This document shows positions 6,471-14,596 of a stretch of 64,000 nt of DNA, in pieces. The translations under genes were made by a program, and so were the position numbers. Source of the stretch: JACMRI01 sp043778625 (lineage in GTDB: Bacteria; Bacteroidota; Bacteroidia; UBA4408); assembly GCA_043778625.1 (NCBI GenBank), contig JAYWFU010000128.1, positions 1-64,000 on the forward strand, in the 5' to 3' direction. Position 1 is the first letter of the stretch, and each line of letters starts with the position of its first letter. The notes beneath the pieces were generated by a model, which was not told the DNA's origin, ran no database searches, and saw nothing but the letters and a program-made list of their open reading frames with translations.

Positions 6471-8492
6471 TTATTTTTTGCTAACAAAGTTGGTAGTTAA
6501 TACCACAAAGTCAGTTCTTCTGTTTTGTTGAAAAGCTTCTTCTTGGTCTGCCTTATCTTTTATTTTCATAATATATTTTTCAGTTAATGAAGTCCCAGCA
6601 GGTATATTAAATCCTGTAGCTGTGGTTAACGCTTTATCTAATGTTTTTGGTGACGATTCTCCAAAACCAAATGCTGTTAAACGCTCTGCTTCAATACCTT
6701 TTGACACTAAATAATCCATAACCGATTGTGCACGAGCTTGAGCCAAAATTTGGTTACTTTTATCATCACCACGCGAGTCAGTATGCGACCCTAATTTAAT
6801 AGTAATACCTGGATTTTCAGTTAATGTAAATACCAATCCATCTAACGAAACCATTGATTCAGGACGTAGTTCAGCCTTACCTAAGTCATAAAAAATATTA
6901 GGTAATTCAATAGGTTTAGCAATTGATTTCATTGTTAGTGCTTGATCAAATGTTTTAGAAATTTCATCGCCTACGGTAGTAAATTTAGCTTTCTCCGAAT
7001 TAAAGAAACCGTCCATTGATGCCATTATGGTGTAAGTTACATTTGGTTTTACGTAGCGTTCTCCACCATTATCCGCAAACTTATATACACCATTAGCATC
7101 AGTAGTTAATATTACTGACGAACCGTCGCTGCCAGTTAATTTAACTTTCGCTCCAGCTACTGGTTTTTGGCTATCCACATCACGTACAATACCTTGTGTA
7201 ACGTGTAATAATGCAGGTAATGTAAAACTGTATATATCATCGTCTCCCTTACCACCTTCGCGGTTTGAGGTAAAGAAACCACGCTCATTTTTACCCTCAA
7301 ATACAATTCCAAAATCGTCAGCCGCTGAGTTTATTGGATAACGCATATTACTAACTCCTGTAAAATTTTCACCTGATTTTTCAGCTTTGTAAATATCTAA
7401 CCCCCCCATACCTAGGTGCCCGCTTGATGCAAAATAAAAACTCCCATCATCGTGTACAAATGGATACATTTCATCATCTGCTGTGTTAATTGTAGGTCCT
7501 AAATTTACAGGTGTTCCCCACGATTTTGAACTTTTATTATACTCACTTACCCAAATATCTTTTCCGCCTTGCCCACCTGGCATATCGCTTGCAAAATATA
7601 ATTTTGATTCGTCAGGCGTTAATGCAGGGTGTCCGTAGGCTACTGTATCTACCATAGGTATTGCTAGTGCTGTTGCTGGCCCCCAATCAGTGCCTTTGCG
7701 CTCTGCCGATAGTATTTGACAACCCATGCTTTTCTTTTTAACAATAGGGCAACGTGTAAAATACATTGTATTGCATTTATTATTTAAGAACACAGCACCT
7801 TCGTTTTGCGCACTGTTAACTTCAATACCTAGTGGAGTAGCAGTACTCCATTTGCCTTTTTTGTCGCGCTTTACGGTATATACATCGCTATAACTACCAC
7901 CTGTAATATTATCTATTACTGCACCAGCTGCTCCCTCACGAGTTGAGGTAAAATAAACTTCGTTATATTTTTTGTCAGCATACATTGGGCTAAAATCCGA
8001 CGCCGCTCCGTTTATTTGTGTTTCATTAGCTGCAGCATAACGTGATGGCTTATCTTTCCATTTTTGTGCTAATTCGCATGATTTTGCTCCGTCCTCACCT
8101 TTTTTATCATCAGGTGCTAGAGTTTTATAAGCATTATATTGTGCTATTGCCTCAGCATATTTTTCGTTAGCTTTCATCATTTCGGCAGAATACAATACTG
8201 CCTTAGGATTTGGGTATTTTGCATCAATTGCTTTGGCGTACCACGACTCCGCTTGCTTAGAATCATGAATATTACGATAGCACTCCGCTATTTTAAACAA
8301 TTCTTCGGCCTTAATATCCTTACGTTTTTCTTTGGCATAGGCTTTTTTATACAACTCCGCAGCATTACTATATTGCATTCCTGCAAACATATTATCGGCA
8401 TCTTGCTTAAAGTTTTTTTGAGCATTGGCAATGCCTACAGAGCTTATTGCTACTATTGCCGAGGCAAAAATAATTTTGTTTTTACTTACCAT
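6471..8492 (-). CDS. PorE-like OmpA-family protein (TPR, PD40 propeller, CRD, OmpA)
   Basis: A 673-residue outer-membrane or periplasmic protein with a signal peptide (1-24). TPR-like helices cover roughly 25-150 (FKQDADNMFAGMQYSNAAEL...). A PD40-type beta-propeller covers about 155-425, with repeated VYFTSTREG, LYFASDMPGG, FYFASSGHLG and GFFTSNREGG blades. A carboxypeptidase-D regulatory domain lies near 432-515 and an OmpA peptidoglycan-binding domain near 530-673 (NIFYDLGKAELRPES, GSHTDSRG, GFGESSP). This order is that of PorE, which links the type IX secretion apparatus to peptidoglycan. Related OmpA proteins also partner PorP/SprF, so the exact role is inferred. It is monocistronic, with its own -7 element and terminator. 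Confidence 0.8.
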   Translation of the reverse strand: MVSKNKIIFASAIVAISSVGIANAQKNFKQDADNMFAGMQYSNAAELYKKAYAKEKRKDIKAEELFKIAECYRNIHDSKQAESWYAKAIDAKYPNPKAVLYSAEMMKANEKYAEAIAQYNAYKTLAPDDKKGEDGAKSCELAQKWKDKPSRYAAANETQINGAASDFSPMYADKKYNEVYFTSTREGAAGAVIDNITGGSYSDVYTVKRDKKGKWSTATPLGIEVNSAQNEGAVFLNNKCNTMYFTRCPIVKKKSMGCQILSAERKGTDWGPATALAIPMVDTVAYGHPALTPDESKLYFASDMPGGQGGKDIWVSEYNKSSKSWGTPVNLGPTINTADDEMYPFVHDDGSFYFASSGHLGMGGLDIYKAEKSGENFTGVSNMRYPINSAADDFGIVFEGKNERGFFTSNREGGKGDDDIYSFTLPALLHVTQGIVRDVDSQKPVAGAKVKLTGSDGSSVILTTDANGVYKFADNGGERYVKPNVTYTIMASMDGFFNSEKAKFTTVGDEISKTFDQALTMKSIAKPIELPNIFYDLGKAELRPESMVSLDGLVFTLTENPGITIKLGSHTDSRGDDKSNQILAQARAQSVMDYLVSKGIEAERLTAFGFGESSPKTLDKALTTATGFNIPAGTSLTEKYIMKIKDKADQEEAFQQNRRTDFVVLTTNFVSKK

Positions 8493-8538
8493 AATCTATA
8501 CTGTTAGTGTGCTTAGTTTTGTGTAAAGTCTATTTCAA

Positions 8539-8546
8539 CAAATATA
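8539..8546 (-). promoter_or_regulatory. -7 element (TATATTTG) of the PorE-like gene
   Basis: An exact match to TAnnTTTG lies 46 nt upstream of the start codon on the minus strand. No convincing TTG is seen 19 nt further upstream. Confidence 0.5.
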
Positions 8547-8594
8547 ATTAGTTATTTGACTTCTAAATGTTTTTATGCAAAAAATATTTAATTT

Positions 8595-8963
8595 TTATTT
8601 ACTCACGAGCATTCGCACTGCTATTAAAATAAGCACCGCTGCAAATACCTTTCGTATTAGGTCTTGGTTCATTCCTAACGAAATTTTGGAGCCAATAAAA
8701 CCACCTACAATAAAACCCAAACCTATAATTATTGAGTAATTAAAATTAATATGCCCAGCTTTATAGTAGTTCATTACGGCCAAAATACCTACTGGCATTA
8801 TTAGCACGCCTAAACTAATGCCTTGGGCTTGCAGTTGTGTTAAGCCTAATAAAAATACGGCGGCTGGTACTATTATTATACCTCCGCCTATGCCTATAAC
8901 ACCACTTAATACTCCAGCCAAAAGGCCTATGAGTAGTAGTAATGCAACCGTTTGTATATTCAT
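8595..8963 (-). CDS. TauE/SafE (TSUP) family permease, half-size
   Basis: A 122-residue membrane protein with about four hydrophobic segments. The N-terminus has the family signature GLLAGVLSGVIGIGGGIIIVP and a later GFIVGGFIGSKIS. TSUP permeases move sulfite, sulfoacetate or other organic anions across the inner membrane. Most have two such halves (about 250 residues), so this form would need to dimerise. It lies 19 nt downstream of the DUF420 gene, suggesting one transcript. The substrate cannot be told. Confidence 0.8.
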   Translation of the reverse strand: MNIQTVALLLLIGLLAGVLSGVIGIGGGIIIVPAAVFLLGLTQLQAQGISLGVLIMPVGILAVMNYYKAGHINFNYSIIIGLGFIVGGFIGSKISLGMNQDLIRKVFAAVLILIAVRMLVSK

Positions 8964-8982
8964 TATTTTATATAGTATTAAA

Positions 8983-9516
8983 TTATAATACTGGATAATA
9001 AGGCGATATCATTAAGTATACAATAACTCCTGTAATCGTTACGTATAGCCACATTGGAAATACAAAACGCACAAGTTTACGATGTTTTTCAACTTGCATT
9101 TGCAAACCTCTATTAAACGACATAAGAATTAACGGAAACACTACAATAGCTAACAATATATGCGACGTTAGTATAACTAAGTAAATTGTTTTTAAAATAC
9201 CTGTGCCTCCATAATGTGTTTCAGGCGCAAAGTAGTGATATGGAATATAGAGCAAAATAAAAATTGCCGAAAGCAAGAAAGCGAGTAAATTTATTTTCTT
9301 ATGCGCCTCAATATTTTTGTTTTTAATTTGATACAAAGATACTAGTAACAATAGGCTACAAGTACCGTTTAAGTATGCGTTAATAAGGGGTAGAGTATAT
9401 ATCCAACGAGGCGTTTCAACGATTATAGGCAACACTTTACGGTTAAGTAGTAGTACTACAATAAATACGAAAACTGAAACCGACCATATAATAGTATTAA
9501 TTGTTTTATCTTTCAT
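8983..9516 (-). CDS. DUF420 family membrane protein
   Basis: A 177-residue inner-membrane protein with five to six predicted helices. It carries conserved histidines typical of DUF420 (EAHKKINLLAF, YIPYHYFAPETHYGG, LTSHILLAIVVFPL, KHRKLVRFVFPMWLYVTITG). This family is tied to cytochrome oxidase assembly in Gram-positives (CtaM/YozB), and in Bacteroidota it sits near respiratory genes. The His residues suggest a heme or metal role, which is inference here. It is probably co-transcribed with the TSUP gene. Confidence 0.8.
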   Translation of the reverse strand: MKDKTINTIIWSVSVFVFIVVLLLNRKVLPIIVETPRWIYTLPLINAYLNGTCSLLLLVSLYQIKNKNIEAHKKINLLAFLLSAIFILLYIPYHYFAPETHYGGTGILKTIYLVILTSHILLAIVVFPLILMSFNRGLQMQVEKHRKLVRFVFPMWLYVTITGVIVYLMISPYYPVL

Positions 9517-9564
9517 TTTGAGTATTAAATTTGAATAAATAAGAACTGTAAAATTATAATTGAT

Positions 9565-9605
9565 AAAAAAAAACCGTCATGACCTAAGTGCATAACGGTT
9601 TTTAT
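9565..9605 (-). terminator. Terminator of the rpmH-rplU-rpmA operon
   Basis: AAAACCGTCATG pairs with CATAACGGTTTT (one mismatch), followed on the minus strand by a run of T. It starts 17 nt past the rpmA stop. Confidence 0.75.
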
Positions 9606-9621
9606 AATTGTTTGAAAATAA

Positions 9622-9876
9622 TTAAGCGGTAACAACTGATACGAACGAACGACCTTCAGCTTTCTTTTTAAATACAACTGTACCGTTAGTTAAAGCAAAT
9701 AATGTATGGTCTTTACCTATTCCTACATTAGTACCTGGGTGATGCTTAGTTCCTCGTTGGCGTACAATAATGTTACCAGCAATGATGGACTGCCCGCCAA
9801 ATATTTTTACTCCTAATCTTTTGCTGTGTGAATCGCGACCGTTTTTAACGGAGCCCGCGCCTTTTTTGTGTGCCAT
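9622..9876 (-). CDS. rpmA: 50S ribosomal protein L27
   Basis: An 84-residue protein with the L27 N-terminus MAHKKGAGSVKNGRDSHSKR and the body GVKIFGGQSIIAGNIIVRQRGTK, HPGTNVGIGKDHTLFAL. L27 sits near the peptidyl-transferase centre, its N-terminal tail reaching the tRNA acceptor ends. There is no N-terminal cleavage extension of the Firmicutes type. It is the last gene of a three-gene ribosomal operon, 28 nt after rplU. Confidence 0.97.
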   Translation of the reverse strand: MAHKKGAGSVKNGRDSHSKRLGVKIFGGQSIIAGNIIVRQRGTKHHPGTNVGIGKDHTLFALTNGTVVFKKKAEGRSFVSVVTA

Positions 9877-9904
9877 TTCCTTTTAAAATATTATAAAATT
9901 AATA

Positions 9905-10216
9905 TTAAGCGTTGATTGAATCAATTGATAATTGAGTAAAGTAATGACGGTAACCGTTCATTTTTTGATATCCTTTACGACGTTTTTTGTGGAATATCAA
10001 CACTTTATCTCCTTTGATGTGATCAAGCACTGTTGTAGATACCTTAGCTCCTGCAATTAATGGAGTACCCAATTTAACTGCACCTGCGTTATCTACCAAC
10101 ATTACATTTTCGAAATCAACTTTAGTGCCTTTTTCGGCAGTTAAGCGATTAACAAATATTTTGTTTCCTTGTTCAACTTTAAATTGTTGACCTGCTATTT
10201 CTACTATTGCGTACAT
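9905..10216 (-). CDS. rplU: 50S ribosomal protein L21
   Basis: A 103-residue protein with the L21 pattern MYAIVEIAGQQFKVEQGNKI, then FVNRL, and a basic C-terminal part KVLIFHKKRRKGYQKMNGYR. L21 binds 23S rRNA domain II near L20. It lies 25 nt downstream of rpmH and 28 nt upstream of rpmA. The usual rplU-rpmA pair is here led by rpmH. Confidence 0.97.
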   Translation of the reverse strand: MYAIVEIAGQQFKVEQGNKIFVNRLTAEKGTKVDFENVMLVDNAGAVKLGTPLIAGAKVSTTVLDHIKGDKVLIFHKKRRKGYQKMNGYRHYFTQLSIDSINA

Positions 10217-10241
10217 TATTATCTCTTCGTGTTAGCTGTTA

Positions 10242-10397
10242 TTATTTATGGGTTTTCTCGCTCGAAACCGTTAATCTTTTTCTTCCCTTAGCTCTACGAG
10301 AAGCTAATACGCGTCGTCCATTAGCTGTAGCCATACGTTGGCGAAATCCATGTTTGTTGCGACGCTTGCGTTGCGATGGTTGGAATGTTCTTTTCAT
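10242..10397 (-). CDS. rpmH: 50S ribosomal protein L34
   Basis: Reading the minus strand from ATG 10397 gives 51 residues: MKRTFQPSQRKRRNKHGFRQ, then RMATANGRRVLASRRAKGRK, RLTVSSEKTHK, stop at 10242. This is the L34 sequence throughout. L34 is a very basic protein buried in 23S rRNA. It is short and easily missed. In many bacteria rpmH lies beside rnpA and dnaA near the origin; here it leads rplU-rpmA and has a near-perfect promoter. Confidence 0.96.
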   Translation of the reverse strand: MKRTFQPSQRKRRNKHGFRQRMATANGRRVLASRRAKGRKRLTVSSEKTHK

Positions 10398-10431
10398 TTC
10401 TAATTATTTATGCTTTATTTTTAATATATGG

Positions 10432-10462
10432 CAAATGTATATGTTTTTATGAACATAACAAA
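10432..10462 (-). promoter_or_regulatory. Promoter of rpmH-rplU-rpmA
   Basis: On the minus strand TTTG (10459-10462) is followed by exactly 19 nt and then TACATTTG (10432-10439), a full match to the Bacteroidota housekeeping consensus TTTG-N19-TAnnTTTG. The -7 box lies 34 nt before the rpmH start. Confidence 0.8.
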
Positions 10463-10651
10463 TGTTTATAACCTTAATTTAACAAAAACATTAATTAACA
10501 ATCCGCAATCGAGTCCATTTTGGGTTGTTTTATTATTTTTTGAATGTGCAATAGTACAAAAAATGATTGAATTAACGTACTACTATTTATCTATTTTTTA
10601 CAAGTTAAATTTTACACGATAAATCTTACTAAAATTAACTAGTTTAATTAT

Positions 10652-11467
10652 TTAATACTGCTCGCTGGCGTTAGGGAAATCCTTTGCTCTAACATCGCTT
10701 ACATAGTGCTCAATAGCCCCTTGTATTTGTTCGTATAGGTTTAAATAACGGCGCAAAAAACGTGGGCTAAAATCTTTGTTAATACCCAACAAATCGTGTA
10801 GTACCAATACCTGCCCATCAACCCCTGCGCCTGCGCCTATACCTATAATGGGCACTTCAACCGCTTGCGCTACTTGTGTAGCAAGGCTTGCAGGTACTTT
10901 TTCTATTACTATACTAAAGCAACCAATATCTTGCAGCAGTTTGGCATCCGCCATTAGTTTTTGTGCCTCGGCTTCTTCTTTAGCACGTACGTTGTACGTG
11001 CCAAATTTATAAATACTTTGTGGCGTAAGTCCTAAATGCCCCATTACAGGGATACCTGCAGTAAGTATGCGCTGTATTGATTCTTTTACCTCCTCACCCC
11101 CTTCCAGTTTTACGGCGTGCGCACCACTTTCTTTCATTATTCTAATGGCGCTATTTAAGGCCTCTTTGCTATTACCTTGATACGTACCAAATGGTAAATC
11201 CACCACTACTAACGCTCTATCTACCGCTCTAATAACTGATTGTGCGTGGTATATCATTTGATCCAATGTAATGGGCAAAGTAGTTTCGTGCCCTGCCATT
11301 ACGTTAGAGGCTGAATCTCCCACCAAAATAATATCAATACCCGAAGCATCTACAATTTTGGCTAACGAATAATCGTAAGCGGTAAGCATTGCTATTTTTT
11401 CGCCACGTTGCTTCATGTCTTGTACAACTTGTGTGGTTACTTTTTTTATTTCTTTATGTACTGACAT
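10652..11467 (-). CDS. panB: 3-methyl-2-oxobutanoate hydroxymethyltransferase
   Basis: A 271-residue enzyme that adds a hydroxymethyl group from methylene-THF to 2-oxoisovalerate, giving ketopantoate, the first step of pantothenate and CoA synthesis in the cytosol. Family motifs are MLTAYDYSLAKIVDASGID, LVGDSASNVMAGHETTLPIT (metal-binding Asp), VVDLPFGTYQ, VKLEGG (catalytic Lys/Glu region), PVMGHLGLTPQS and PIIGIGAG. Length is normal. It follows lpdA by 25 nt on the same strand, so the two may share a transcript. Confidence 0.96.
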   Translation of the reverse strand: MSVHKEIKKVTTQVVQDMKQRGEKIAMLTAYDYSLAKIVDASGIDIILVGDSASNVMAGHETTLPITLDQMIYHAQSVIRAVDRALVVVDLPFGTYQGNSKEALNSAIRIMKESGAHAVKLEGGEEVKESIQRILTAGIPVMGHLGLTPQSIYKFGTYNVRAKEEAEAQKLMADAKLLQDIGCFSIVIEKVPASLATQVAQAVEVPIIGIGAGAGVDGQVLVLHDLLGINKDFSPRFLRRYLNLYEQIQGAIEHYVSDVRAKDFPNASEQY

Positions 11468-11492
11468 TTTTTTATAGTGGGAGTTAGTTGTA

Positions 11493-12896
11493 TTACATAT
11501 TAATTGAACGCTTGGCCGTAGCGTCCAAACAAGCTTCTTTAAAGGCTTCGGTAAATGTAGGGTGTGCGTGGCTCATGCGGGTAATATCTTCGGCGCTGGC
11601 TCTAAACTCCATGGCTACAACGGCTTCGGCTATCATGTCGGCGCAACGTGGTCCTATCATGTGTACGCCTAATAATTCGTCAGTGGTAGCGTCGGCTAAT
11701 ACTTTTACTAATCCGTCTAAGTCCATACTGGCACGGGCTCTGCCACTTGCTTTAAAAGGGAATGTACCTACTTTATATTTTTTGCCATCGGCTTTTAGTT
11801 GTTCTTCGGTATAACCTACACTTGCAACTTCGGGCCAAGTATATACTACGCCAGGTATTAATAAGTAATTAATGTGTGGCTTTTGTCCTGCAATTATTTC
11901 AGCAAGCGCAGTACCCTCTTCTTCAGCTTTGTGGGCAAGCATTGCACCATTAATTACATCACCTATGGCATATACGCCAGCTACTGATGTTTCAAAATGT
12001 GCGTTTACCTCCACCTTGCCACGTGCATCAGTAGCTAATCCTATTTTATCTAACCCTAAACCATCGGTAAAGGCACGGCGGCCAACGGCTACAAGGCAAT
12101 AGTCGCCCTCAAAAGTTACTTCTTCGCCCTTAGCATTATCGGCTACTACAATGGCTTTTTTGCCTTTGGCTTTGGCCGATTTTACTTTGTGCGATAAAAA
12201 GAATTCAACACCAATTTTAGTTAGTGATTTTTGTAATTCCTTACCCATAGTTTTGTCCATAGTAGGAATTATAGCGTCAGCGTATTCAATAACTTTAACC
12301 TTAGCTCCTAAGCGTGCGTATACACTGCCTAATTCTAAGCCAATAACTCCACCACCAATTAATACAATTTCTTTAGGAACTTCCTCTAAATTTAATGCTT
12401 CGGTAGAGGTTATTACTCGTTTTTTATCTAATTCAATACCTGGTAGGGCTGATGGTTTGGAGCCTGTGGCAATAATAACTTTGGTGGCTTCAATTTGCGA
12501 CACTGCGCCTTCAATAGTAGTGATGTTTAAAATATTGCGGGTTTCAAACGAACCAATACCGCGGAGTACATCAATTTTATTTTTTTTCATCAAATAATCA
12601 ATCCCAGCGGTAGTTTGTTTTACTACCTCGTTTTTGCGGGCAATCATTTGTTTAAAATTTACTTTAGGAGTATTGATGTCGATACCATGTTCCTTAAACG
12701 TGTGTGCGGCATTATGAAAATGCTCCGACGAATCCAACAAAGCCTTACTAGGTATGCAACCTACGTTAAGGCATGTGCCACCTAGTGTTGAGTATTTTTC
12801 AATTAATGCTACTTTCATTCCTAATTGTGCGCAACGTATTGCAGCTACATATCCACCTGGTCCTGAGCCTATAACGGCTACATCGTATTTATTCAT
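11493..12896 (-). CDS. lpdA: Dihydrolipoyl dehydrogenase (E3)
   Basis: A 467-residue FAD disulfide oxidoreductase that re-oxidises dihydrolipoamide in the pyruvate, 2-oxoglutarate and branched-chain dehydrogenase complexes and the glycine-cleavage system. It has the FAD motif VIGSGPGGYVAA (7-19), the redox pair in GGTCLNVGCIPSK, an NAD-binding IGGGVIGLELGSVYARLG near 180, a second FAD motif YAIGDV, and the active-site HAHPTFTEA near the C-terminus. All key residues are present. An exact TAATTTTG box lies at 12931-12938 upstream. Confidence 0.96.
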   Translation of the reverse strand: MNKYDVAVIGSGPGGYVAAIRCAQLGMKVALIEKYSTLGGTCLNVGCIPSKALLDSSEHFHNAAHTFKEHGIDINTPKVNFKQMIARKNEVVKQTTAGIDYLMKKNKIDVLRGIGSFETRNILNITTIEGAVSQIEATKVIIATGSKPSALPGIELDKKRVITSTEALNLEEVPKEIVLIGGGVIGLELGSVYARLGAKVKVIEYADAIIPTMDKTMGKELQKSLTKIGVEFFLSHKVKSAKAKGKKAIVVADNAKGEEVTFEGDYCLVAVGRRAFTDGLGLDKIGLATDARGKVEVNAHFETSVAGVYAIGDVINGAMLAHKAEEEGTALAEIIAGQKPHINYLLIPGVVYTWPEVASVGYTEEQLKADGKKYKVGTFPFKASGRARASMDLDGLVKVLADATTDELLGVHMIGPRCADMIAEAVVAMEFRASAEDITRMSHAHPTFTEAFKEACLDATAKRSINM

Positions 12897-12965
12897 AGTT
12901 ATTAAAGTAAATTATATTTTTAAGTCATTACAAAATTAATGTTTTTGATTGATTATATGGTATAT

Positions 12966-13070
12966 AACTCGTTTAAACTTTACTTATAAGATTTGATAAA
13001 ACAAAAGCATCGTGGCTAAACTGGCACTATTTAGCTTTCATTATAATCTTAATAAAAGTTTAAACGAGTT
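12966..13070. repeat. 105-bp element with 25-bp inverted ends
   Basis: AACTCGTTTAAACTTT at 12966 is mirrored by AAAGTTTAAACGAGTT ending at 13070. The arms (about 25 bp, one indel) enclose about 54 bp. It looks like a small MITE or a long terminator between the divergent end of the unknown gene at 13078 and lpdA. Confidence 0.55.
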
Positions 13071-13077
13071 CTTAGTT

Positions 13078-13509
13078 TTATTCAGGAAACACAAGGGGGT
13101 GTTTTGAAGATATATATTTGTTATTCGGGTGAACACTCTTTAATTCAATGAGAGGAAGATTAGAAAGAGGGCAATGTTGCCATAAATAATCTTCATTACA
13201 TGATTTACTCCTATCAATGTCAAACCAGTAAAAAATTTTGACTTCTTTTAAGTGTTGATTTAACGATGTAATCTTTCGTATTATTTCTAAATTAATTGCA
13301 CTATTAATATTGTAAATTTCTTCGGAATTATCATTAAGCCAATTTTTGTAAAGAACCGTAAAGTTATTGTGCCATGTTTGTAAGTCTAAAGAGGATTTAA
13401 TGATGTTTTTTATCCTTGGCTCATTAAAATTTGATTCGTCCTCTAAACTAAATAAACATTCTTCTATTGAAGGTAACCACATTAACTTTATATATTTTGA
13501 ATTATCCAT
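13078..13509 (-). CDS. Hypothetical protein, possibly an orphan immunity-type protein
   Basis: A 143-residue soluble acidic protein (MDNSKYIKLMWLPSIEECLF...). It has no signal peptide or membrane segment and several Trp and Cys residues (WHNNF, FYWFDIDRSKSCNED, YLWQHC). I do not recognise a family. Size, charge and codon use rich in AGA/AAA in a repeat-rich island resemble immunity proteins of polymorphic toxin systems, but no toxin is nearby. It is flanked by palindromic repeats on both sides. Confidence 0.55.
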   Translation of the reverse strand: MDNSKYIKLMWLPSIEECLFSLEDESNFNEPRIKNIIKSSLDLQTWHNNFTVLYKNWLNDNSEEIYNINSAINLEIIRKITSLNQHLKEVKIFYWFDIDRSKSCNEDYLWQHCPLSNLPLIELKSVHPNNKYISSKHPLVFPE

Positions 13510-13570
13510 TTTATTTTCTGAATCGTTTATCAGTAAGTAATTTATATGCTGTTTTTGCTTTAGAATCTCT

Positions 13571-13680
13571 CCCCGCTGGCGCGAGCATTTGCTTTATCTT
13601 TTTATACCGTTTATGAATACCAGCAACATGCTGGAACTAGCCTAAACTACACGGTTACCTAACGCTAAAGCTAGCGGGGG
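13571..13680. repeat. 110-bp palindromic element (MITE-like), full copy
   Basis: It starts CCCCGCTGGCGCGAGCA and ends CGCTAAAGCTAGCGGGGG, so the termini are imperfect inverted repeats. The internal piece AACATGCTGGAACTAGCC, then CTAACGCTAAAGC, recurs at 13774-13829, and the left end recurs at 14413. The gene-free stretch 13510-13840 holds only these repeats. Confidence 0.65.
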
Positions 13681-13773
13681 TAAAAATACTATTATTAAGG
13701 CTATCGACTTCATTAAATTATTGTTTAATCTCTGTTACGGTTACTGTACTTTTCTTAATATTTTTCTTCAGTT

Positions 13774-13829
13774 CACATGCTGGCACTAGCTACAACTGCA
13801 CGCTTACCTAACGCTAGAGCTAGCGGGGG
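13774..13829. repeat. Partial copy of the 110-bp palindromic element
   Basis: It matches the right half of 13571-13680 (ACATGCTGGCACTAGC ... CTTACCTAACGCTAGAGC ... TAGCGGGG). It sits immediately after the stop of the lipoprotein gene at 13841. Confidence 0.55.
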
Positions 13830-13840
13830 ATTATGGTAAA

Positions 13841-14380
13841 TTACTCTTCTTCTCTAATAAATTCCACTACTGTTTTTTCTTTTGAGTTAATCAATTGAAA
13901 AAAAGAAAATCTTGTCATCCTGCCGACCCAATTCATAGGTGTAGTTTTTATAATAATAATGTTATCATTATTTTTTAAGTAACAAATCTCTAATAGATTT
14001 AAATCAAATACTAAAACCATGGAATCAATATTGAATATACTATCTTGTAAGGTGTATTTTCGGAGAAGATTATTATTAAATAAGGAAATACTTTTACTAC
14101 CTTTAAGATTTTCAGTATAAGTAACAGTATCTTTTCTAAAAATTATCTGATTGATTTCACCTATGTAATTTATAGTGTCTGTGTATGAGATTATCCTTTC
14201 TGTTTTATCAATACAAATTCTTTCTTCTTTTAATAAGGAGTCCACAACTTCTATAGAAAAGGTTAGACAGCCTACTGTAGAATCACCCTCTTTCTTCACA
14301 TTTTTTGATGTGCAACAAACAAACAATCCAACAAATATTAGAAGTAGATTACTCACAGTACTATTCTTGTCCATCTCCAA
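13841..14380 (-). CDS. Putative lipoprotein of unknown function
   Basis: A 179-residue protein. The N-terminus MEMDKNSTVSNLLLIFVGLF is followed by VCCTSKN, a hydrophobic signal with a lipobox-like VCC. The rest is beta-rich with many short Thr/Ile/Asn stretches. It should be exported and lipid-anchored. No family is recognised. It lies in the repeat island, with element copies on both sides, and its codon use is more AT-rich than the core genes nearby, which suggests accessory origin. Confidence 0.55.
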   Translation of the reverse strand: MEMDKNSTVSNLLLIFVGLFVCCTSKNVKKEGDSTVGCLTFSIEVVDSLLKEERICIDKTERIISYTDTINYIGEINQIIFRKDTVTYTENLKGSKSISLFNNNLLRKYTLQDSIFNIDSMVLVFDLNLLEICYLKNNDNIIIIKTTPMNWVGRMTRFSFFQLINSKEKTVVEFIREEE

Positions 14381-14412
14381 CTTTTTTTGATTGTTTAGAT
14401 GGGTGTTGGGCC

Positions 14413-14540
14413 GCCGCTGGCGCGAGCATTTTGCTCGTGTCCTCTACTTTTGTACCTAACCTTACTTTTTTGTTTGCTACCATTGTACCTAACCTTGCTT
14501 TTTATAAATACTCGTAACATCTTAGCACTAGCATTAAGCC
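14413..14540. repeat. Partial palindromic element plus short tandem repeat
   Basis: CCGCTGGCGCGAGCATTTTG, then CTCGTG, matches the left end of the element at 13571. After it come two copies of a roughly 33-bp unit built on TTGTACCTAACCTT (14440 and 14473), then TCGTAACATCTTAGCACTAGC, resembling the element's right half. Confidence 0.5.
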
Positions 14541-14552
14541 ATTAGTAGCAAA

Positions 14553-14592
14553 TAAAAAAGGGAAGAATACTAATAAATCAGTTTCTTCCCTT
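14553..14592 (-). terminator. Terminator of the tmRNA gene
   Basis: AAGGGAAGAA pairs perfectly with TTCTTCCCTT around a 15-nt loop. On the minus strand it is followed by a T-run and begins 5 nt past the mature tmRNA end. Confidence 0.85.
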
Positions 14593-14596
14593 GGAG

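Noticed and set aside
8139..8507. Plus-strand frame over the PorE-like signal peptide
   Set aside because: Antisense shadow, rich in Cys and Phe from reverse-complement codons, with no family match.
10207..10622. Open frames on the plus strand over the rpmH region
   Set aside because: They are antisense to rpmH and its promoter, and have no family features.
13078..14380. A polymorphic toxin-immunity locus
   Set aside because: No toxin or secretion module is present; only size and composition of the two genes suggest it.
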